Shown here: piece by piece, positions 53,646-60,825 of the stretch | Position numbering within the stretch: the first letter of the stretch is position 1 | Layout: each line of letters starts with the position of its first letter | Assembly (NCBI GenBank): GCA_030158485.1 | Contig: JAOASS010000009.1 | Coordinates: forward strand, 1-64,000 | From: Pseudobdellovibrionaceae bacterium | GTDB lineage: Bacteria; Bdellovibrionota; Bdellovibrionia; Bdellovibrionales; Bdellovibrionaceae | DNA: 64,000 bases | Direction: 5' to 3' | Notes under the pieces: generated by a model | The model's input: the letters and a program-made list of their open reading frames with translations, nothing else | What the model was told of the DNA's origin: nothing | The model's database searches: none | Translations under genes and position numbers: made by a program

Positions 53646-54716
53646 TTAATTTCGTTTTTTCAAATCTTTATGGATTTCTTTCCAAGATCTTTTTTTTTCT
53701 GATTCAGCCGCTTTATGGGATTTTCTTTCATGAAAGTCTAATTCAGACTTCAGCTTTGAATAGTTTTGCCACTTTTCTTCTGAAAGTTCACCTTTTTGCC
53801 GAGCTTTTGTAATGGCGCAGCCCGGTTCCGATTGATGTTCGCAGTCATTAAATCGACATTTTTTAGCGAGCTCAAGAATATCAGCAAATTGTGATTCAAC
53901 ACCAATTTGTTGATCAAGCATTCCAAGTTCTCTCATTCCAGGTGTGTCAACAATCCACCCACCGAAGGGAGTTATTAAAAATTCTCTTTTTGTTGTTGTA
54001 TGGCGACCTTTCGCATCAGCATCACGAACCGGATCTGTTTTTTGCCGTTCATAACCCATAACATGATTAATTAAAGTTGATTTACCAACTCCGGAGGATC
54101 CAATTAATCCGACTGTAAGGCCTTTTTGTAGATATTTAAAAAGAGGTGTGTAGGTCAGCTGATCTTTTTGGTTTACGCCATAAACTACCACTGTAGGAAA
54201 ATGATCTTTAAGTTGCTGCAATTCATTTTTCTTTGAAAGGTCTGTTTTTGTTAAAATAAGCAATGGTTCTGATCCGGAATCAAAAGCGATGGAAACATAT
54301 CGATCCAAGCGATTCAGATTGAACTCATCGTTAGCAGAAGTGGCAATAAAAAGTGAATCCACATTTGAAACAATCACTTGAGTTTGCCCGCCAGGCTTGG
54401 CTCTTTTGACACAAGTTTTTCTGGGGAGTCGTGCATGAACAATAACGGCATCGTGTTTTGATTGTGGGATTTCACAAGCGATCCAATCGCCTACAGCAGG
54501 TTTTTCTTCCCCTTGATCCATTTGTTGACGTAATTTTCCGGACAGCATGGCGCGGCCCAGGATTTCATTTGGCAACTGAACGCTATAGTGACTTCTGTCT
54601 TCGGATAAAATACGAGCGGGAACTAAAATCGGATTTTTGAGTTGATCAAAGTGAGATTGAAAATGCAATGACCAGCCTAATGATTGAAATCCTGAATCTT
54701 CTAAAAATGACATCAT
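53646..54716 (-). CDS. rsgA: Ribosome small subunit biogenesis GTPase RsgA
   Basis: Circularly permuted GTPase for 30S maturation. Order of motifs: OB-fold N-terminus, G4 LILTKTDLSKK, then G1 LIGSSGVGKSTLINHVMG, G2 GRHTTTKREF, G3 VDTPGMREL, and a C-terminal zinc motif (CRFNDCEHQSEPGCAI with a His). 356 residues with a lysine-rich C-terminal tail. The TonB-dependent receptor gene lies upstream on the same strand. Confidence 0.94.
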   Translation of the reverse strand: MMSFLEDSGFQSLGWSLHFQSHFDQLKNPILVPARILSEDRSHYSVQLPNEILGRAMLSGKLRQQMDQGEEKPAVGDWIACEIPQSKHDAVIVHARLPRKTCVKRAKPGGQTQVIVSNVDSLFIATSANDEFNLNRLDRYVSIAFDSGSEPLLILTKTDLSKKNELQQLKDHFPTVVVYGVNQKDQLTYTPLFKYLQKGLTVGLIGSSGVGKSTLINHVMGYERQKTDPVRDADAKGRHTTTKREFLITPFGGWIVDTPGMRELGMLDQQIGVESQFADILELAKKCRFNDCEHQSEPGCAITKARQKGELSEEKWQNYSKLKSELDFHERKSHKAAESEKKRSWKEIHKDLKKRN

Positions 54717-54746
54717 AAGTAAATCCTATTCTGAATAGGATTTTGC

Positions 54747-56549
54747 TTAAAAATGACCAGACCATCCTGCAAGGGCGGAAAGGCCTTCGGCAAAATATCC
54801 ATAAGTTTCTTCATATCGATTATTTCCTATATTATCGAGTCTGAAATAAATTTTATCATTCAGACTTATTGCGTAATGATAACCTATATTGGCAGTCAAA
54901 TAACCAGATAGTTTTGTCACTCCTGACGGCCCATTGTCATTTCGAGGCCCCCGATAAAGCAGTTCAGCACTTCCACCGTGGCGATGACGAGCCAACAAAG
55001 TGCTGAGGCTGGCATTTAAAAGAGATCTTCGAGGTAACCACTGATTAGTCTCAAGATTTTTTGGTTCCTGATAACCAAGATTTGCCATGATCGAGTGTCC
55101 CGATTTAAATTCTTGAGTCCAATAAGCTTCTGCCCCTTTTGTTTCAGTTTCATTAAGATTGATGTATCGAAGTTGTGGGAAAGTGCCAGTTGTTGAAATA
55201 AGATTTTTAAATCGCGAATAAAAAACAGTCATTGAAAAATTTATCTTTCTATCAATTTCAAAATCTTGGGTTAAATTGATTTGAGCTCCTTGTTCTTCAT
55301 TTAAATTAGGATTTCCATAAGAAGACTTTAGCTGATAAAGGCTGGGTGCTTTATAGCCAGTTGAAATTTCGAATTTTGATTTTTTGTGTGATAATCCAAC
55401 TTGATAAACACTGACAACGTTTTTTCCAGACCAGTTTTCCACACGTGCTCCGTAAGAAAGAACGGTTTGAGCATCAAGTAAGCTCGTTATTTTGGTGAAG
55501 ACCCCTCTCTGTTCTAAAAAAGCATCATTTTCTTTGATGTTAAAATCTTTAAAAATAAAATTTTCATAAGAGTAGTTTAGACCTAAATCTAAAGTCATAA
55601 AGTCACTTTTAAAAGGTCTGAAATCTAAACGAAAAAAGTGAAAATAAGATTTATAATTTTCTTGAATCGGAAAAGTATTTAAACTACTTAACGGAAAATC
55701 AAAAGTTCTGGTTGCTTTTTGTATTCCAAAGCTCAACTGCGGGGATCCGTTTGTATTTTTAAACTTAATGTGGCTTGAAAGGAATCCTTGTTCATTCGCT
55801 AGTTTGAAATTAGACACATCTACTATTTGATAGTTCGTATCAGAAGAAGGCGAAAAGCTTGAATCGGTTAAATAAGTCGATTTGATAAAGCCTTCGGTTT
55901 GATCTTGCCATTGATAACCCAAATCAAGCTGTTTTTCATTTGTAACATAATTTTTGGAAGAGCTCTTGGCCGGAGACTCAACATTTTTTTCTTTTAAAAA
56001 ACTTTGAATAAAAAAATGATTTTTTGAATATTCAGCTCCTACAGCCCGTTGACTTTGAGAACCTGTCTCTAATGTGATAAATTGTGAATCTTGCAAAGGA
56101 ATTGTTTCGATTTTAATAATTCCACCCAATGCTTGTCCGCCATACAAGACTGACTGACTGCCTTTAATAATTTCAATTCGTTTAATCGATTTAATATTTA
56201 AAGCAGATAAATTTCCTGTTCTTTGTATTGTAGAGGGATCATAAAATGGAATTCCGTCAATGAGGATTAGAACATGTCCAGAATCCCCACCACGAATAGA
56301 AATAGAAGGCGGTTGAAATGAGTTACTTATAATTGAAAGATTAGCAGCGGTGGCCAATAAGGTTTTCAGGTCACGGCTTTGTAATTTTTGAATTTGATTC
56401 TCTGTGATGACAGTTCGACTCGAGCTGTTGAAAACGATATCTTCAACTAGAGTTTCATAAGTTTGAGCGAAAGAATAAAAAGAGAAAAAACTTAAAAGTA
56501 TTAGCGTCATAAAAATAAAAAAGCCAGCATGAGCTGACCTTTTTATCAC
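54747..56549 (-). CDS. TonB-dependent outer-membrane receptor (BtuB-like plug)
   Basis: Signal peptide, then plug domain (LKTLLATAANLSIISNSFQPPSISIRGGDSGHVLILIDGIPFYDPS and IKRIEIIKGSQSVLYGGQALGGIIKI) and a beta-barrel of about 470 residues ending in Phe. Plug style is closest to BtuB/cobalamin-type receptors, but the ligand is not proven. The start codon is uncertain: the first 14 codons overlap the terminator of the upstream HU gene; Met at 56510 is the alternative. No cobalamin riboswitch fits the 28-base gap. Confidence 0.85.
   Translation of the reverse strand: MIKRSAHAGFFIFMTLILLSFFSFYSFAQTYETLVEDIVFNSSSRTVITENQIQKLQSRDLKTLLATAANLSIISNSFQPPSISIRGGDSGHVLILIDGIPFYDPSTIQRTGNLSALNIKSIKRIEIIKGSQSVLYGGQALGGIIKIETIPLQDSQFITLETGSQSQRAVGAEYSKNHFFIQSFLKEKNVESPAKSSSKNYVTNEKQLDLGYQWQDQTEGFIKSTYLTDSSFSPSSDTNYQIVDVSNFKLANEQGFLSSHIKFKNTNGSPQLSFGIQKATRTFDFPLSSLNTFPIQENYKSYFHFFRLDFRPFKSDFMTLDLGLNYSYENFIFKDFNIKENDAFLEQRGVFTKITSLLDAQTVLSYGARVENWSGKNVVSVYQVGLSHKKSKFEISTGYKAPSLYQLKSSYGNPNLNEEQGAQINLTQDFEIDRKINFSMTVFYSRFKNLISTTGTFPQLRYINLNETETKGAEAYWTQEFKSGHSIMANLGYQEPKNLETNQWLPRRSLLNASLSTLLARHRHGGSAELLYRGPRNDNGPSGVTKLSGYLTANIGYHYAISLNDKIYFRLDNIGNNRYEETYGYFAEGLSALAGWSGHF
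56511..56540 (-). terminator. Likely HU terminator overlapping the receptor start
   Basis: On the minus strand GTCAGC, loop TCAT, GCTGGC (one G-T pair) is followed by TTTTTTA. It lies 38-67 bases after the HU stop and inside the first codons of the annotated receptor frame. Could be a terminator or an attenuator for the receptor gene. Confidence 0.6.
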
Positions 56550-56577
56550 ACTTAATCAGTTTAGTGCTAAGTGAAAT

Positions 56578-56850
56578 TTACTTTACCATAGCTTTAAATT
56601 CAGCACCTGCGCGGAATTTAGGAGCCCAAGCAGCGGGAATTTTGATGGCTTTACCAGTTTGTGGGTTGCGGCCAATACGTGCTTTGCGTTTAGCTTTTGT
56701 GAATGTGCCGAAGCCAACAAGTTTTACATCGTCACCTTTTTTAACTGCTTTCTTGATGTTCTCAAGTGTGCAATCCAAAATGTTTTCTGCTTGAGTTTTA
56801 GAAACTTTAGCATCAGTAGCCAATTTTTCGATTAATTGCGCTTTATTCAT
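56578..56850 (-). CDS. hup: HU-family DNA-binding protein
   Basis: Histone-like nucleoid protein of 90 residues: MNKAQLIEKLATDAKVSKTQAENILDCTLENIKKAVKKGDDVKLVGFGTFTKAKRKARIGRNPQTG with the DNA-arm motif GRNPQTGKAIKI. Met at 56850 is chosen from AAGGAG six bases upstream. A hairpin with a T-run follows (see 56511). Confidence 0.95.
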   Translation of the reverse strand: MNKAQLIEKLATDAKVSKTQAENILDCTLENIKKAVKKGDDVKLVGFGTFTKAKRKARIGRNPQTGKAIKIPAAWAPKFRAGAEFKAMVK

Positions 56851-56972
56851 TATCACTCCTTTGTGAATTATTAAAATTTGTCATCCTCTGACGGGTCCGA
56901 TCACAAGACTTTTTCGTGATTTCGTCAAGAAAAAATGTGAGCTTTTAAATTAATATGTATTTTGTTTGAATT

Positions 56973-57197
56973 TTAAGTATCGGCATCATCATCCGATTCA
57001 GTCGGTTCCAAATCTGGATGTGCAAAATCGGCATGTTCTTGAGTGGGTACTCGAAACTTTTCTGAAGCCCAGGCTCCAAGATCTAAAATTTTGCATCTGT
57101 CAGAGCAAAAAGGGCGGTTTTTATTTTCTTTCGAATAAAATATTAAAAGCCCACACTGTGGGCATTTAACTTGAAGTTTGGACTCTGAATTTTCCAT
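56973..57197 (-). CDS. yacG: DNA gyrase inhibitor YacG-like zinc protein
   Basis: Short zinc-binding protein with VKCPQCG (C-x2-C) and FCSDRCKILDLGAWASEKFRVP (C-x3-C), the YacG pattern. 74 residues from the Met at 57197; the acidic tail (ESDDDADT) is also typical. YacG binds GyrB in E. coli. Frame extends upstream to 57269 without conserved content. Confidence 0.87.
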   Translation of the reverse strand: MENSESKLQVKCPQCGLLIFYSKENKNRPFCSDRCKILDLGAWASEKFRVPTQEHADFAHPDLEPTESDDDADT

Positions 57198-57207
57198 AGG
57201 CGTAATT

Positions 57208-57924
57208 TTACTGACAGTTCGATTGATTACAACGGTACAGAGTTCCTGACGCAAATTGTTGACCTTCAAAATGAAGCAGAACGGGTATTTGATTATCTAA
57301 AATTTTACCAGTTAAAACTTGAACTTGAATTAAGCTTCTATTCGCTAAAGTATCTGCGGCACCATAAGAACGAGCTTCAAAACCTTGAGAGTTATTAATT
57401 AAAGACACTGTCATATCAACAGCTAAAGGATTTCGCACGGCTCCAATTTCTTGAGGAACAGGAAAGCCTAAAGTGCCCATAAAAAACTGGTTCCATGAAG
57501 GCAACTGGTAACCATACCAACCGTAATTGTTGATTTGTGGATAAACCATAAAAACAGCGCGCAATTGATTACTGATAGTGCTTTGCGCTTGAACAATAAT
57601 TCGAAAATAGCTGCTCAGCCAAGAGTCACAATTATAGATACCACCAGAGTTCGCAGCGCGGTCACAAACTCCCAGAGCTTTTTTAAGGAAAGCTTTATAA
57701 GAATTCCCGTTTGTAATCGTCACATTTCGGTATTGAAAATTATCAGCTAAATAGCCTGAATCGTTGGAATTAATATAAGGATTTACATATCCGTTTGTGT
57801 AGCCATTAATATAGTTTCCAGATGAAGATGAAGACGACTTGTTGCTGCCACAAGCTGTTAAAGCAACCGCAATTGCGAGGACTAGAACTGTCTGACCGAA
57901 TTGCCTATATTTTTTGAATTCCAT
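57208..57924 (-). CDS. Hypothetical lipoprotein
   Basis: Signal peptide with lipobox LTAC (Cys25), then a serine/asparagine-rich linker with NGYTNGYVNPYIN repeats. The mature domain of about 170 residues has four cysteines (two near residues 87 and 99, two at the C-terminus) and no recognised family. Ends 10 bases before the yacG start, so the two are probably co-transcribed. Confidence 0.7.
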   Translation of the reverse strand: MEFKKYRQFGQTVLVLAIAVALTACGSNKSSSSSSGNYINGYTNGYVNPYINSNDSGYLADNFQYRNVTITNGNSYKAFLKKALGVCDRAANSGGIYNCDSWLSSYFRIIVQAQSTISNQLRAVFMVYPQINNYGWYGYQLPSWNQFFMGTLGFPVPQEIGAVRNPLAVDMTVSLINNSQGFEARSYGAADTLANRSLIQVQVLTGKILDNQIPVLLHFEGQQFASGTLYRCNQSNCQ

Positions 57925-58075
57925 AATATCCTTCTTCCCTTCGAGGACTGGCCTCTACATAAGATCTATTCACTCAACGTGCCAAATCCGTAAGGGTTCT
58001 TATGTGCATCTTTCTTGTTTAAATTGAAATTGAGGCGAAACTCATTCTAGAGATGACAAAATTGGGTAGACGTTT

Positions 58076-58128
58076 CAAATTGAGAATCAAAAAAGTAACC
58101 ATTGTAAGATCAAAATAATCTCAATTTG
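58076..58128. repeat. Inverted repeat between lgt-like and lipoprotein genes
   Basis: CAAATTGAGA (58076-58085) and TCTCAATTTG (58119-58128) are perfect complements with a 33-base loop. Lies after the lgt-like stop and before the lipoprotein gene. Terminator, operator or leader structure; no T-run. Confidence 0.35.
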
Positions 58129-58140
58129 AGACTGAGTTCT

Positions 58141-58866
58141 TTATGATTTCTTATTTGAATCTTTAAAGGCGATATTCAGCTTATTGAGGGCGACGAATAA
58201 ACAAAGTCCACAAGCCATTAATATAAAACTCACCACTTGTGAGATCGAAAACCCACTTATCATTTGCCCTCGGAAATCATTTCTATAAAATTCCACTATA
58301 AATCTTCCAAAAGCACTTGTGACAATCCAAATAAGGAATAAGTTTCCACTTTTTAATTTTAATTTTTCAAGTCTTAAGAGAATTAGAAAAAGACCCGCTT
58401 CCCAAAAAAAGAGATACAGTTGGGTTGGATGCAGGCCTCGAAAGGACCAAAATGCATCTAAATTTTTTCCAAAACAGCAGCCTTGAAAAAAGCAGGCTAA
58501 CCTCCCGAATCCAGTTCCTAGACTTAAGATGGGTGTGAAAAAATCAGCGGTTTGCCAAAAAGTCCGCTCACGATATTTTTTAAAATAAAATGCGAAAAAT
58601 AAAATTGAAAAAATGAGGCCCCCAAAATAAACAAAGCCCCCTTTCCAGACTTCGAAAACTCTGAAGGGAGCTTCGGCATAATAAGAAGGAGCTTCGTAAA
58701 AAATATGTAGCAGTCTTGCACCAATTGGAATTGTAATGAGCATCCAGCCAGTGACTGAAAAAAACAGACTTTCAGGAAAACGAAAGGATCGAGCCCGCTT
58801 GAGAGAAAAAACAAAGCAGCTGGTAAAAGTCAGGCTAATCCAGAAAAAATAGATGATCGACTGCAC
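58141..58866 (-). CDS. Divergent Lgt-family diacylglyceryl transferase
   Basis: Polytopic protein with about seven helices and the Lgt motifs in order: FRVFEVWKGGFVYFGGLIF, GTGFGRLACFFQGCCFGK, LHPTQLYLFFWEAG, AFGRFIVEFYR. Compared with E. coli Lgt, the essential His103 position is Phe81 here, and the GNFINGELWG stretch reads ACFFQGCCFG. Arg122 (E. coli Arg143) and HPTQLY are kept. Starts with GTG. It may be a distant paralogue with altered function; a canonical lgt elsewhere would settle this. Confidence 0.75.
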   Translation of the reverse strand: MQSIIYFFWISLTFTSCFVFSLKRARSFRFPESLFFSVTGWMLITIPIGARLLHIFYEAPSYYAEAPFRVFEVWKGGFVYFGGLIFSILFFAFYFKKYRERTFWQTADFFTPILSLGTGFGRLACFFQGCCFGKNLDAFWSFRGLHPTQLYLFFWEAGLFLILLRLEKLKLKSGNLFLIWIVTSAFGRFIVEFYRNDFRGQMISGFSISQVVSFILMACGLCLFVALNKLNIAFKDSNKKS

Positions 58867-58966
58867 TCTTATACAGTATAATTATTTTCATTTTCTCTGA
58901 ACTCTATTGATTAATCTAGACTCTTGACGAGATGACAGTTCGGAAAGCAGTCTAGATAATGTATGC

Positions 58967-59821
58967 ATGGGGTCAAACGCAGAACTTACTATTGTTGGAA
59001 ATCGCCCAGAACCTTGGGATGACTTTGTTATTTTTATGAAAACCCATCATATCGATTTGAAGCATGAAATTACAGCACAGGCGACGGCGGGTAGAAAAGT
59101 ACTAGCATTTCACGCGCCTATTCATCAGCGTTTGAATGATCTTAAAAATTCAAAAAATTTTGATAGCATTGTTTGTGAAGGATTATTTTCAGTGGAATCT
59201 TGGCCTTTATTGGCTGAATTGTTGAAAGATATTTCAGGTCAGCGTTTTGAAAAATTAGGCGACTTGATGCAAAATACAAAAGATGCACGGGTTGTAACCG
59301 TCACTTCAGCTAAAAAACGGCATGAATTAAAAGACGAAATGGTCGCCCATTTGAAAAGCCTCAAAGTGAGGACAACGCTAACTGATCGTTGTTATCAAGT
59401 GGCTGAAGAAATGTTGATGAATGCTATCTACGATGCGCCCATCAATGAAACAGGGCAATCTGTTTATAATCACATGTCTCGCAAAGACGAAGTGCTTTTA
59501 AAGCCAGAGGAGTATTCAACTTTTGAATACTGCGCAAAAGATAAAATTGTTGCGATATCTATTTCAGATCCTTTTGGAGGCCTCACCCGAGAAATTTTAA
59601 TTAACTATCTTGATTCTTGTTATTCGGGTCGGGCAGGCGAAATTAACGAAAAGTCGAACAAAGGTGGGGCTGGCCGCGGTCTTCACATTATCGTTGAGTC
59701 AGCTGATTTAACCGTTTTTCAAGTTAAAAGAGGCAAATGCACACGAGTTGTCAGCTATTTTTGGCAAAAAGAAAACCCCATGGGTGAAAACCCACAGCTC
59801 AGCTTTACGTATTTTGATTGA
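58967..59821 (+). CDS. Soluble RsbW-like ATPase-domain protein
   Basis: No membrane segment. The C-terminal HATPase_c region (about 130-265) has the N-box EEMLMNAIYDA (Asn152), ISDPFGGL (Asp201) and NKGGAGRGLHIIVESAD (G2 loop), as in the anti-sigma/serine-kinase branch. The first ~125 residues do not match a family I recognise and look like an alpha/beta domain. A histidine-kinase phospho-acceptor domain is absent. Likely a regulator of a sigma factor or stress pathway; no sigma factor or anti-anti-sigma gene adjoins it. Confidence 0.78.
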   Translation: MGSNAELTIVGNRPEPWDDFVIFMKTHHIDLKHEITAQATAGRKVLAFHAPIHQRLNDLKNSKNFDSIVCEGLFSVESWPLLAELLKDISGQRFEKLGDLMQNTKDARVVTVTSAKKRHELKDEMVAHLKSLKVRTTLTDRCYQVAEEMLMNAIYDAPINETGQSVYNHMSRKDEVLLKPEEYSTFEYCAKDKIVAISISDPFGGLTREILINYLDSCYSGRAGEINEKSNKGGAGRGLHIIVESADLTVFQVKRGKCTRVVSYFWQKENPMGENPQLSFTYFD

Positions 59822-59983
59822 ACAAAAACGTAAGGCGTAACTGCTAGGGTAAGATCTGGAGAGCCCTCAAAAAGAAGAGCAGAAGCGTACCGTCTGTCCA
59901 ACTTTTAACCATCGGACTATGAAATAAAGATAATTTCAGTTTTTTTTAAAAAATCTATTCATAAAAGTGCTAATTTCACGGCT

Positions 59984-60319
59984 ATGCAAAATCTAACCTT
60001 TTCTATTATTGTGTTCATTTCTTCTTTTTCAAATGCCATGTCATCTCAAAAAGTAAAGCTCATGGAATGCAATGTTTCGAGCGGAGACTACCAACAGGTG
60101 TCTATTTATCAAGAAGGGTCTCAGTTGGTTTTGTGGACTTTGAATAGAAGTGGAATTAAAGCTCAAAATGTCTTACCCATGAAGCAGTGGCACGAAAAAA
60201 AGATCTCAGTTCCTTGTGCCTATCAAAATGGACAGTGTGGTTTTGTTTCATTATTAAAAAATCGCTGGGTGTACAAAATAGGCAGCAACAGCTACTTTGA
60301 TATTGGCAACTGTCACTAA
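59984..60319 (+). CDS. Small secreted protein, function unknown
   Basis: 111 residues with a likely signal peptide (LTFSIIVFISSFSNAMS). The mature part has four cysteines (CNVSSG, PCAYQNGQCG, GNCH), which may form disulfides, and short beta-like segments. No recognised family. It ends five bases before the convergent lspA end. Confidence 0.6.
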   Translation: MQNLTFSIIVFISSFSNAMSSQKVKLMECNVSSGDYQQVSIYQEGSQLVLWTLNRSGIKAQNVLPMKQWHEKKISVPCAYQNGQCGFVSLLKNRWVYKIGSNSYFDIGNCH

Positions 60320-60324
60320 AATAC

Positions 60325-60825
60325 TTAATTTTTAACAGTGTTTTTCTGTCGGCCTTCTAAAAACATTTGGTACATTAACACGCCAACACCCATCACAATG
60401 GCAGAGTCCGCAACGTTAAAGGCGGGCCACGAATATTGATTAAACCAATGGAAATCTAAAAAATCGACGACATATCGAAATCGTAATCGGTCGATATAGT
60501 TTCCGATAGCGCCCCCTAATATTGAACTCAGAGCTAAGATTTGAGTTCGATCATCTTTACGGACTCCTTTCAGGAGTATAAAAATAACAACCATTGCCGC
60601 CGGTGGCATAACAAGAAAGAAAATTTCCCTGAATTGGGGATGAGATTGGGATAAAAATCCAAAAGCAGCGCCAAAGTTTTTAACAAAAGTCAGATTAAAA
60701 AAGTTTTCAATAATTGTATAGGATTCGCCTAAGCGAAATCGTGAAAGAACTAAAATTTTAGTCAGCTGATCTAAAGCGATAATCGCACCTGCTAAAGTAC
60801 TTGCGATCAAATATTTTTTGTTCAT
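60325..60825 (-). CDS. lspA: Lipoprotein signal peptidase (signal peptidase II)
   Basis: Four membrane helices. The catalytic Asp pair is in GNYIDRLRFRYVVDFLDFHW (Asp112) and FNVADSAIVMG (Asp140). Met at 60825 is chosen since it overlaps the ileS stop (ATGA) and an AGAGG lies upstream. 166 residues. Cleaves prolipoproteins, which are common in this window; pairing with ileS is a conserved gene order. Confidence 0.94.
   Translation of the reverse strand: MNKKYLIASTLAGAIIALDQLTKILVLSRFRLGESYTIIENFFNLTFVKNFGAAFGFLSQSHPQFREIFFLVMPPAAMVVIFILLKGVRKDDRTQILALSSILGGAIGNYIDRLRFRYVVDFLDFHWFNQYSWPAFNVADSAIVMGVGVLMYQMFLEGRQKNTVKN

Noticed and set aside
54747-56577. Cobalamin riboswitch in front of the BtuB-like receptor
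   Set aside because: Only 28 bases separate it from the HU gene, and no B12-box-like sequence is visible.
56550-56577. CACTTA/TAAGTG inverted repeat just after HU
   Set aside because: Six-base arms with a 13-base loop and no T-run; the stronger hairpin at 56511-56540 explains termination better.
60310-60341. ACTGT/ACAGT inverted repeat between the small secreted gene and lspA
   Set aside because: Five-base arms with a long AT-rich loop; too weak to call a bidirectional terminator.
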